From positions 42,647,793 to 42,711,792 of the forward strand of contig NC_077238.1 in NCBI RefSeq assembly GCF_947179165.1: DNA of 64,000 bases, in the 5' to 3' direction. Below the pieces are notes generated by a model. That model was given only the letters and a program-made list of their open reading frames with translations. It had not been told where the DNA came from and searched no databases. The DNA comes from Solanum dulcamara (Eukaryota > Streptophyta > Magnoliopsida > Solanales > Solanaceae). Each line of letters opens with the position of its first letter. Within the stretch, counting starts at the first letter, position 1. This document shows positions 33,073 through 43,423 of the stretch, one piece after another. The translations under genes and the position numbers were made by a program.

Positions 33073-35121
33073 GTCAATATAAATAACTCTCCAAACATGT
33101 ACGGGATAAGCTGATTTTGTTTTGAGAAACTCGTGAAACAGTGTGAGTTTAGAGCCTATTAACCATACATAATGATACTTTTCATAATTACTAAATGTAG
33201 CGATTCTTTCTATTAACCATACATAGCGATACTTTACGTAATTAATAAACGTAACGCTGCTTTCATTTGTGATACAGTGTATCAAATACACGTGGAGGTC
33301 TTACCTCCGATGCATGCGAGGCTAAAAATATAGAAACTACGGTAGAATACTTTTTTTTGTTAAAACAGAAACACCTAATACAAAGGACCAAATTATCTCA
33401 TCTCCATTTTAAAACTTGTACGCAACTTTGATCTCTAAATAAATCACAAAATTGATTCATTTCTTCTTCAATGTTTGTCAATGAGAAAAAATTAAAACTA
33501 GTTGATAGGAAAGGACCAAAAATTAGTTGAAATAAGTTTCTAAAAATACATTGATACAAGATATTATTTTGATTGATTCAATTGATTACAAGTTTGAAAA
33601 TAATTGAATGTATCTGATTTTTTATGAGTCTGTATCTATGATACAATCCCTATGAAATAGGAGAGAATCATGGTGCAATATTTTTTAAGAATAATGGATG
33701 CTTCTGAATCTTCTAAATAGAATGTGATGCTTCTGAATCTTCTCCTCTTATTCAATTTGTCTTGAATAATTCAAACATTGTATCATAGATACAGATATAA
33801 AGAAGCTTGTATTATATATATACAAATGTAAATCTAAAAATTTTGGTAAGTCTATCATACAGATAAAGCAGTATGATATAAGATGAAGACTGTGTATTAT
33901 GTTTTATTAGACTATTATTTGACTGATATATACTGTATCGATATATGTCAAATGGATGCATTATACATTTAGTTGACACAATATGATACATCTATACAGT
34001 TTGTATCAAAGGCAACCATTCTTTTCAAGCTTTTATCTTTGTGCATCAATGGTGAAATTGATATATTACGTATTTGTTAGTAGCAATCTGAAATATACTG
34101 ATATAGATTGTCTTCACCTTGTATCTTTATTTCAAGATGCTTTTGATATAGACTTTATAAAGATGAATCTGACTTATCAATATATTTTTTCAAGCTTTTA
34201 TCTTTGTGTATATATCAATGACAGAATTGATATAGTATATATATCAGTTGTTATCAAGATGATACATATGATACATACTATAGAAATTCAATTTCTTAAT
34301 TGATACAGATAAAATCCTGAGAGAAAATTGCAAAAAATAATTAAATCAAGAGTCCCAATATATCGTTACCTGCAAGAGAGAAAGAAACATAACTATGAGA
34401 GAAATAATTCAAAATTAGCCACTTAAATTTAAGAAATAATAGAAGTAAAGTATGAAATAAACTTACCCAACATACAATTTTCCAAAATCATTGCATAATT
34501 GTTAAAAACACCAACGATTTGAGGATGAACAAAATTATAATTAATGTAATGTGGCTATAAGAGTATAATATTGAGAGAGATGGGGAGGGGGGGGGGGGAG
34601 AAGGGATGGAGAGAGATTGTGTAAATTGGTAAGAACCAATTGATAGATTCATGTTGGTTTTAGGCGTGAAAGGAAGGGGGGAGGCGATAACTATACTGTT
34701 TTTGATGTGAAACTAACATTCTCATTATTAATGGTAATAATTTAAAGTGTCGTTATAGATTGTATATTAGGTGCTTACATTTTCTCTATTAGGAAATTCT
34801 CCTAATTTATGGGCTAATTTTGTTCCTCTATGAGTTTATATTTCTTGTGTGTTGATTGGTTCTTAAACTTTCTCTTTTTATATCCTTGTTCTTCTCATTA
34901 TGTAATCAAAATGAATGTGGCAATGTCCTTGGTAAATCAAATTTTTATTCTTACTTTCCTCAAATATGATCCGGTTCAATTAAGTTGTAATGGCTTGATT
35001 AATTTGAAAGAGTGTACAATAGTTCTAAGAACCAGATTAAACTACCACGATTTTTTTTTTAAAAAAGTATCATTGTTTATCCCTTATGAAAATATTTTTC
35101 TATTTATTTATGTGACCAAAG
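33073..35121. other. Spacer or intron upstream of the phosphohexomutase exons
   Basis: No upstream exon of the gene was recognised. A ~54-base duplication occurs at 33157-33263 (attaaccatacata-gatactt twice). From 33600 to 34320 tgatac/gtatca words are dense, and a block near tttttcaagcttttatctttgtg is duplicated at 34015 and 34186. A purine/G-run sits at 34570-34605. The frames at 33983-34303 and 34830-35126 resemble no family. Confidence 0.4.
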
Positions 35122-35651
35122 GTTGAAAATGCAGATAATTGTTAATGCTGGAAATGGATCAGGAGGGTTCTCTACATGGGATGTGTTAGACAAGCTAGGT
35201 GCAGACCCATTTGGATATCTCCACCTAAATCCAGATGGAATGTTCCCTAACCACATCCCTAACCCCGAGGACAAAATAGCCATGTCCTTAACCAGAGCAG
35301 CCGTACTAGAAAACAATGCTGATCTCGGTATTATTTTCAACACAGATGTGGACCGCAGCGGTGTAGTTGACAGTGAAGGAAATCCCATTAATGGTGACAA
35401 GCTCATTGCACTAATGTCTGCAATTGTTCTCAAGGAATATCCTGGTACAACTATTGTCACTGATGCTCGTACTAGTATGGCCTTAACTAAATTTATTACA
35501 AATAAGGGAGGCCAACATTGCTTGTATAGAGTTGGTTATAGGAATGTCATTGACAAGGGTGTCAATCTTAACAAGGATGGCATTGAAACACATCTCATGA
35601 GGGAAACTAGTGGCCATGGTGCTTTGAAAGAAAATCACTTTGTTGATGATG
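35122..35651 (+). CDS. Exon 1 of the phosphohexomutase-like gene (domains II-III)
   Basis: Open throughout. It begins after an AG acceptor (ccaaag, 35121) with IIVNAGNGSGG and WDVLDKLGADPFGYLH, followed by PNHIPNPEDK. It then contains the metal-binding loop at about 35336-35362, DSEGNPINGDKLIALMSAIV, TDARTSMAL, RVGYRNVIDKG and ETSGHGALKENHF. It ends GATGATG before a GCAATAAG donor; joining to 35735 gives ...DDGAYMVVK. In the family the loop reads D-x-D-x-D; here AAC at 35339-35341 makes it N-T-D-V-D. Confidence 0.85.
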
Positions 35652-36290
35652 GCAATAAGCAATTTCTAATTATCAATTATTTTAAATACACATATTCTTT
35701 CATGGTTCCGTTTTGTATATGCCTTGATTTCTAGGTGCGTACATGGTTGTAAAAATTATAATTGAAATGGTAAGAATGAAGCTTGAGGGATCAGAAAGAG
35801 GTATTGGCAGTCTCATAAAAGATCTCGAAGAGCCATTAGAGTCGGCAGAACTTAGAATGGTTGTCCTTTCTGAGCCTAGATATGCTAAAGCAAAAGCATT
35901 TGAAGCCATTGAAGCATTCAAAACCTATATTGAGGTACATGTTTAAATCTCTTCATTAGTTGAAGAAAGGATGTCAACTCTTCCATACCTTTAGCTTCAC
36001 TTAATTGATTGCCAAGAGTTTCTATATAACTTCCTTTCTTTCATCAGATATAAAAAACCTTTAAGTTATCTAACTTACTTGTTGACGTATGTAACCTAAC
36101 TTAACTAAAAAAACTTAAATCGTTAGAGAGTATTTTATTTAGTTATTATATCTGATTCTTCATGTGAATTGTTTTTTCTTTGATAATGGTCGACGATGAG
36201 ATTCGACTTAGGACTTTTTTCTGCTATCATACCATGTTAAAGTGTATCATCTAAAAGTTGTTACATGGAGAATACTTTTATTTATTATTT

Positions 36291-36682
36291 AGAGCCCGTT
36301 TGGATTGGCTTTAAGTTGGTCAAAACCAGCTTAAAGCCCCTTTTCAGCTTTTGGACGTGTTTGTCTAATGCTAACTTTAAGCCAGAAAGTTCTTAAAGTC
36401 AGTCAAAAATGAAAAGTTAGGATTTCTAACTTTTTTTTTCTAAGTGCTTAAAGTCATTTTCTTTGACCATGAAAATTACTTTTATATCCCTTATATTTTA
36501 ACTAAATTCCAAACTACCATTTTTATTCTTTTAATCCTAAAATTCACATAATTTTCCTTATTTAAGCACTTTTATCCAAACACTCAACTGCTTAATTATA
36601 AAAATAACTTTCAGCACTTTAAAGTTCTAAAAGCACTTCATACATAAAAGTTACTTTTTTTAAGCCCATCCAAACGGGCTCT
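36291..36682. mobile_element. MITE with ~24-bp TIRs in intron 2
   Basis: Left end agagcccgtttggattggctttaa; right end, in reverse complement, agagcccgtttggatgggcttaa. Length is about 392 bp with no coding capacity. If the TIR begins at GAGCCCG, a TA lies on both sides, which suits a Tc1/mariner-like origin. The element lies wholly inside the 813-bp intron 35935-36747 and leaves the splice sites untouched. Confidence 0.8.
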
Positions 36683-37058
36683 AGTTAGTTATGTACTCAA
36701 CATCATTGACATTCATTTTCTTTAAACAAATGTATGTTAACCTTTAGCAAGAAAGCTTACCAGGATGGGAACTTGACGCTTGTGGAGACTGCTGGGTAAG
36801 TGATGGTTGTCTTGTGGACACCAGTTTTGATCCAACTCCAATTGATGCTTATATGTATAGGTAATAAGCTCATAAATTATAAGACAAAAATTTACAATAT
36901 ACCTTTAAGTATTGGACATTTTCTTATCTAGCATAGAAAATGTTGACTTATATTTAGGGCTAAAGTTTCATATGAAGGAAATAGGGAACATGGATGGGTT
37001 CACCTTCGACAAAGTATCCATAATCCAAATATTGCTGTTAATATGGAATCTACAGTTC

Positions 37059-37160
37059 GAAAGGGAACTTTAGAGTAACTGATAAAGTTACTGCCATGTG
37101 ATCAAAAGGTCACGGGTTCAAGCCTTGAAAACAGCCTCTTGCAGAAATGCAAGGTGCCCT
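37059..37160 (+). mobile_element. tRNA-derived SINE fragment inserted in coding exon
   Basis: Carries a pol III A-box-like segment (gtaactgataaag, about 37075) and a B box (ggtcacgggttcaagcc, about 37109-37125), followed by ttgaaaacagcctcttgcag, wording typical of Solanaceae TS/SolS SINEs. The same 17 bases (tatggaatctacagttc) occur at 37042-37058 and 37161-37177, a target duplication made of host exon sequence. The body is only about 102 bp and lacks the usual 3' tail, so it is 3' shortened. Confidence 0.85.
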
Positions 37161-37388
37161 TATGGAATCTACAGTTCCTAGTGGGTGCCATTACATGGCA
37201 AAAGTTGTAAGAGATCAGTACACTCTTTTGTCCTCCCTTATTTTTTATTTTTTTGGGTTTCTCTTTTAATATTTTGAGTGATCACACGTTTCTTATTTTT
37301 AATTAGGTTTCTCTTGCCTAGCAGAATGGACAAAATAGTTGATGTCACTCAAATTGATAAGTATGCTAGGAGTGGAAATCAATGCTAA

Positions 37389-37625
37389 GATGCTTGGATA
37401 TCCAATTACCTATTTCACTTGTTGTATATTATACTTAGTGGTGGATTCAAAATTTGAAGGTTGTGGCCACTTCATTTTTTAATATTAATTTTTTACCATT
37501 CAGATAGTATAAGTGCAAGAAATATTTGAATGCATCGTGAAAAATATTATTGAGCAAACTAAGTTTAATATTACCATCATTAAAGAAATCCTCTAGTCGC
37601 AAATTATAATTGCACTCAATGTATT
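37389..37625. other. 3' flank of the phosphohexomutase remnant
   Basis: AT-rich; presumably the old 3' untranslated region and flank. No terminator or other element is recognised before the LTR that starts at 37626. Confidence 0.4.
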
Positions 37626-39235
37626 TGTAATGACTCTAGAGGTCATTTTTTGAAATTTTCATCAATGACCATTTTACCACTCTCGATAGTTGCCCAAAGT
37701 CATATTTAATCAGTTTATGATGTTTTCGTAAATTCTTTGAAAAGTTGTGAGTTTTGGAAGTTTTGAAATTTTAAGAAGCTTAAGTTGTGAAATAGTTGTT
37801 TTTTGAGTCTTTCATAGTTTTGAATCTCAAAATAAAATTTCGTCAATTCCATCAACTCTAAAATGATGAAATTAACCTAGAAGTGTTGTCAGTTTCAGAA
37901 TTGGGGTTATATGTAAGTTGAAAATTGGTGAGATTTTGCCTTAGAGTTGATTTTTGTCAACATCCGGAGTTCGAAAGCTCGGAATAGATTTTTGACAATT
38001 CCACTAGATCTGAGAGGTAATTTTAGGCTTAGGTGAGGTCTTGATTAAATTTTTAGAGGTCCCGAGCCTGTTTTGATATTTTTGAACCTTAAGTTTGTTA
38101 AGTTGTGACTAAATAAGTTCCAGGTCAAGGAGACCTCTAATTTGAATTCTAACTATTCCATTGAGTCCAAAATTTCTAATGGGGGTAGCATATGTTGTTT
38201 GTGTATACAAGGTCCCGAACGAACCCCAAGTGTCCATTTTGTGAATTATTTTGTGCTAAGTGTACTGCTATATTTTATGGTGCCTGATCTTGCTATCGGG
38301 AAGGGAGTGTCACTTTTGCGACCTCCGCTTTAGTAAATTCCCTTTTCTTTGGCGATGTGTTGGTTTGAGGCGGTGATCGGTTTCGCTATAGAAGGGTTGT
38401 TATCGCGACCTTCGCTTTTGCGAGGGCCTAGTTTTTGTGGGGTTTGCTTCAGCAAACATTGGGTTGCGATTGCGACATTAGAGGGAGGTTTTTGGGGATG
38501 ATTTGGGGGTTAAACCCCATTTTCACTATTTGGAGATTGGGACCACTTCTTGGGCTATTTTTGAAGAGAATTTTTCTGTGAATTGATTGGGCAAGTGCCT
38601 TTGACCCTAAAACTTTAATTTCCCATTATCAAATGTGATTTTAGCCTAAAAAACTAAGTCTTTGATTGGCAAATCGGAGGTTTTCAAGAACTTGGGTTTT
38701 CAAATAAAAAATGATGATTATGAGTTGACTACAACTCCTTCTTTGAAATGGTTTTCTCTAATGGATTCCAAATGCTTTAATAAACATTTTTCATGTAAGA
38801 TTAATTGAATTGAACCTCATATTCGAAATCGAAATTTTGATCTGTTTTGACCTTTTTGCCCAAATTTTGTGATTTTGATGTTGTTAATTCCAAAATCTTA
38901 TTGTGAGTCATTATTTGACTAGATTGTGGTATTTTGGTTACTATTCGGATGTGAAAGGTTCTAGTGGTTGATTGATTATAATTTTACTAAGGCAAATGAA
39001 CTTCTAAAACTCCAAAAAAAAATTAAAATCCTCAAATTTCCTTTCTGGTATGTGTTAGGGAGTAATGAGAATGAAGTGATGAGTTATTTATTTATATGAA
39101 TTGACATTAATAATTGAAAGGGGTTAATGAAAAGGCAATGTGTTGTTATGTTATGACCGAAATATGTGAAATGCCTTGATTTTGTCATTGATGTGGATTG
39201 TTGTGATATGCTTTGATAGCTTCACTATTACGAGT
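37626..39235 (+). mobile_element. Family D-like LTR, left part
   Basis: Starts tgtaatgactctagaggtcat, the same kind of start as at 39937 (tgtaatgacgctccaggtcat). The body contains a gcgacctccgcttt/tcgcgaccttcgcttttgcga block near 38315-38430, typical wording of long Solanaceae gypsy LTRs. It stops where a reversed family C LTR begins at 39236. Plus orientation is inferred from the D LTR with PBS at 57408. No gene is seen. Confidence 0.55.
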
Positions 39236-39936
39236 GTGTAATACCCTAGGCGTTTGAAGGTCGGAATAGATATAATGAGGTGAAGCATTGCAAAAATGGT
39301 CTTGGTGGATTTTTAGTTCACGTATTTCGAAAAATAATTTTTTCCAAGAAATTGCACTTCCAGTAGGGTGCGCGACAGGTCCGTGTCGCATCCCTGCTCC
39401 CCAATGTGCAATTTCTCCCCAACTTAAAATCTAGCCAAATTCTCATTCGCTCCAAATTGGCTTATAAGGAAGCAAGTCCGCATCGCGGACCTGGGTATGA
39501 TTTTTAGTCTGAATTCAGTTCTTAAGACATTTTCTCAACTATTATTTAATAAATCTGGATATTTTTAGGATCTAATTTAAACATATAAACTACTCAAAAC
39601 CCTTAATCTTATTCACTCTACAACAATTCACCTTTTCAAATAATTCTCTCATTACAAAATCTCTCAAAAACTCTGTTGAAGAGCTTCAAGAAATTCTCTC
39701 AAGCTCCACATTAAAAATCCAAGTTTATTCAAGTTTCTTTGATCTTCTCATTCAAGGTATGTAGGCATTCATCCTAAGGTACCTTTCACCTATGGAGCCT
39801 AACAAATTCTCATATTTTTGATAAATTTAAGTATGTATTTTTATAGGTTTTATGATCTCTATTTTAATTGCATGAATTATGAATCCAATTATGTTTATGA
39901 TCCTATTTTAATATAAATTAATGGTTATTGCATGGG
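39236..39936 (+). mobile_element. Family C LTR fragment, reversed
   Basis: Begins tgtaatacccta, the reverse complement of an LTR end. The block tggtcttggtggattttta matches the reverse complement of about 59612-59630 in the family C LTR. Further on, cattcaaggtatgtaggcatt is the reverse of the acataccttgagtgag landmark at 59135. It is cut at 39936 by the next LTR. Confidence 0.6.
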
Positions 39937-42900
39937 TGTAATGACGCTCCAGGTCATTTCTTTCATCTTCCAATATTTTCAGCTTTTAGAGCATTCCTAA
40001 AGCGACCCCATGTAATTTATGTCTTGATGGCGCCAGTAGCTCGGTCGCTTTGTTGTTCATTTGGGTTTTAGGCCCGTTTCCCTATTTTAGAGCTGTTATA
40101 ACTTGAAAAGTTGACGTCAGCCATAACTTCAGGAAAATGAACTCAGAAGAAAATTCTGACAGTTTCATTAGCTTCAGAATGGCAAAATTAGGCTAGTAGC
40201 ATGATCGACATAATTATCGAGATAATCAGTATGAGTTTGAGGCCATTTGGCGCTTTTGCCTTTGAAAGTTAGCCTATGATTGACTATGGTCAATATTTTG
40301 GGAAAATATGCTCGGATGAAATATCAAGTTAGGTCTAGAATGATCCTTTGTTTGCTTGCCGAGGCTTTCGATTTAATCCCGAGGCCTATTATGGAATTAG
40401 GCTCAAAATGTTTCTTAGGTGTGGGACCCACTTTTTATTAAAATGACCTCGTATGAGAATTTTGAATCCGCCCTTGAGTTCGGACTATCAAATTTTGTGG
40501 GGTAGAATATCTTATTAGCGCGCATGGTGTTTTGAATTAATCTCAAGCACCCTGTCGGAGATTTTGGACTATGCCAAAAAGAGGCGTTGCAGTAGTGCTG
40601 GTGCAACCCATTTTGGTCTTTTTTTTTCTAAATTTAAAATCTCATAACTTGAGTTTTAGAGTTCCAAATTGAGTGGTTCAAAAGATAAACTTGTGCGATT
40701 TTTTGAGCAGAATGCATTGGTGAGCTCAGAAACTAATTTTTGACATTTAATTGAGGTAAAATATTGATTTTAGCTGTTGTATTGGGTAATTTTTGGAGTA
40801 AATTTTTAAAGAACTTTAGGAATTAATTTCTTGGTCTATATAAACCTGAATTTGGCAATTCAAGGGTCTAACTTCAAGGTAATTTTGTGAAAAATCCATT
40901 GGTGAGCTTGGAATCTTGAGGGGAGGATTCATGTGAGGTAAGATTATGAAATTAGCTTCTATATTTGACATTTTCAAGTTGGAAGTGTGTTGAATTTTGA
41001 GGTCCTATTTCTTGACCATTGTAGCTCCGTTTCAGCGGTTCGTGAGTCTAAATTGTGCTATGTTTCGTGAGGAACGCGTTGGTAGGATTGGAAAGTGAGT
41101 TAGGAGCTTTGTTGGGGGTGAGTTTTTTAATCCTAGTTGCTGCATTATCCATTTTCAAATTGGAATTTGAGGGATTTTTGGAAAATCACATCTTGGTCAA
41201 TATAAGTCCTAATTGGGTGATTCAAAACTCCAAGTAATGGGTTTTTCTGCAAGAAACATCATGGTGTGATTAGTTTTATTCGTTGAAGCATTGTTTGGGG
41301 TAAATTCCATCCCTAAGGGACTACCCTCATTCTAAAATTATTCTTTAATGGTGAAATTATTCATGGGATGATTTTCATATTTTTCGAGCACCGAATTGTG
41401 CTAAAAGTTGGAACACGAGTTCTTTAAGCTCAAATATATCTTTTCATGGAGTCGAATTCAAGATTCTAGTGCAGGTCCCATGATTCCATTTTAGACTCAA
41501 TTTTTAGTCTGTCTATGAAAATGTGAATTAGGTATCAAAATGTTCGTACTGACATTGTGATCGATATTTTGTTAGCATGGCAGTGATTGAAAGTGATTTG
41601 GAGGTCGAGAGATTTATTTTGGTAGATTCGGAGTGCGCATGATCGGCTTCATCTCCCCTCTTTGATTGGATTCTATTAGATATCATTTAGTACATTTTAC
41701 ATATGACTTAGGTGAGTATTTCCAGAGATTAGTGTCCTCATCATCCTATTTTTTTTCTTGTTCCTGGGTGAATTTTAGGCTAAAATAGTGCTATAAAATA
41801 CTTAGATTAGGTTGTGGGCCTTGATTGTGGTGTTGGCTCAACATTATTATCCTGGTTAGCATTGCTATTGATAGCCTTAGGGTAGGTTTGAGCCTAAGGT
41901 TCTTTAATAGGTATTTATTGCCCTCTTAGCTAGGCATAACTTTTGGTAGGGTTTAATATGGATAGGATCTCCTTTATGCTAGTGCCTAAGACCTTTGGGG
42001 CTCATCATAGTAATAGGTTTGACTTACTCTGCTCGTTGGAAGCTGAGGTAGCATATTTTGGGGTAAGGCGTCAATTCTAGAGATATTTTTCCACCTATCT
42101 TATTCTGAGACATGTCTCGATTGTGCACTTTTGAATAACGTTAGGCTTATGATTCCACCTTACTTGTTATTCATTATTGGGCCCTGATGCCATATTTGAG
42201 GAGCGATTGGATCCCAAGTTAGTTCCTTTGCCTTGATAGCTTGGTTTAACCTGATGTTATTTTTGGACTGTGTGTGTCTTGGTTGGATACTGGTGATGGC
42301 ATGCTTAACTGTTTGAGCATTCACTCATTTTGTGGTACGATCCTGGGTTATTTATGAAGTTTAACTTATGTTTTTGAGAAGTCTTTCTAATGCTTTTATA
42401 ATTTTCGAAACTGGTTTTAACGGGAGCCATACCAGTTGGATTACTTGGTCACTAGTTTTGAAACTTTTGAGGCATTGAGTACGTGCTCCTTTTTCTACTT
42501 GAGACATTAGAGGAATTTGGGATATGCTCAGTTTTAGTTGCCTATTTGTCGTGTTGACGCCCTTTATTTACTCATCGATGCCCTCGGGTTTACTCTTTCT
42601 AGTTGGACTATGCCCCTGTGAATTTACTAGCTGGCTGGGCGTCCCCTTCTTAGGGTGCTCACGGTTTGAGGTTACTAGTTTACTGATATATGGTGCAGTG
42701 TCGCCTTTTCTACATTGGTCTGGATACATATTCCTCCAGTACCATCGACGGAGATGTCTTATATAAGGCCTGGTTTGGGCCTAGGATGTGTGTATGAACT
42801 TCTCCTGTCCCCCATGTGTCCCTCTGGCCGTGAGTACTTTTACCGGATGAGGGAGCTACATGGGTCCCACCTTGCAAGTCGAGGGCCGGGTTGGGTCAAT

Positions 42901-43423
42901 AAACTTTGGGTTAAAGGACCTGGTTACAAATGACACTTTGGGTTAAAGGCACTGGTTACAGACGACAATAAGGGTTTTAGTACAAACTTGCATTTATTAG
43001 CATTGCCTGTCACCAGTATACTTGTATGGTGTGGTCCTCTATTTTTATGGGGCCTGGGGTATGTTTTCCATTTTTTGTACCTTTCGGATCTATGGGTGTC
43101 CGATCGGTTATTATTTGATCTTACTTGTATTTACCTTGGTTGTATTTGTAGTTGGTCTATGGGGTATTTTAGTTGGATTGTGGTTTGTACTTCTTTCTAG
43201 GTTCAGTCAGATTAGTTCTTAGGTGATTACTTGTTTAGCGTTGCCCGTTGGTACTGTATCCTTATTTAGTAGACTCCTATGATGCCTCCTCCCTATTAAT
43301 AGGTTGTTGGATTGTGTTTAGGTGCGTTCTTTGACTCTACTCCTTTATCTATGTCTCCAATATCTTTGTCTTATTTCATATCATTATTGTGATAATTCCT
43401 TATTTGTATTTGTGTAGTATTTA
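39937..43423 (+). mobile_element. Family D 5' LTR, first part
   Basis: Starts tgtaatgacgctccaggtc. It is interrupted at 43423 by the complete family A element and resumes at 56900. Joined length is about 3,990 bp. Orientation is plus because a PBS follows the second part. The short frames between 42524 and 43222 have no recognisable product. Confidence 0.7.

Larger units (their letters stand above)
35122..37388 (+). pseudogene. Phosphoglucomutase/phosphomannomutase-family gene, 3' exons, SINE-disrupted
   Basis: Five exons are visible: 35122-35651, 35735-35934, 36748-36860, 36958-37217 and 37307-37388 (stop TAA 37386-37388). The product resembles plant alpha-D-phosphohexomutase-like proteins. 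Exon 1 has the metal loop (FNTDVDRSG) and sugar loop (ETSGHGA), exon 3 has WELDACGDCWVSDGC, exon 4 has GWVHLRQSIHNPNIAVN and exon 5 has KIVDVTQIDKYA. All splice sites are GT-AG except intron 1, which is GC-AG. The first domain with the phosphoserine loop is not in the window. A SINE in exon 4 adds a stop (37076-37078) and shifts the frame, and the first Asp of the metal loop is Asn. The locus is therefore probably a pseudogene or a gene fragment; other parts of these exons remain open. Confidence 0.85.

Noticed and set aside
34830..35126. Upstream coding exon of the phosphohexomutase
   Set aside because: The 98-codon frame is AT-rich and shows none of the conserved domain I motifs; it is more likely intron.
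37059..37160. Functional tRNA gene
   Set aside because: It has A- and B-box-like words but no cloverleaf, and it has a SINE-type target duplication.
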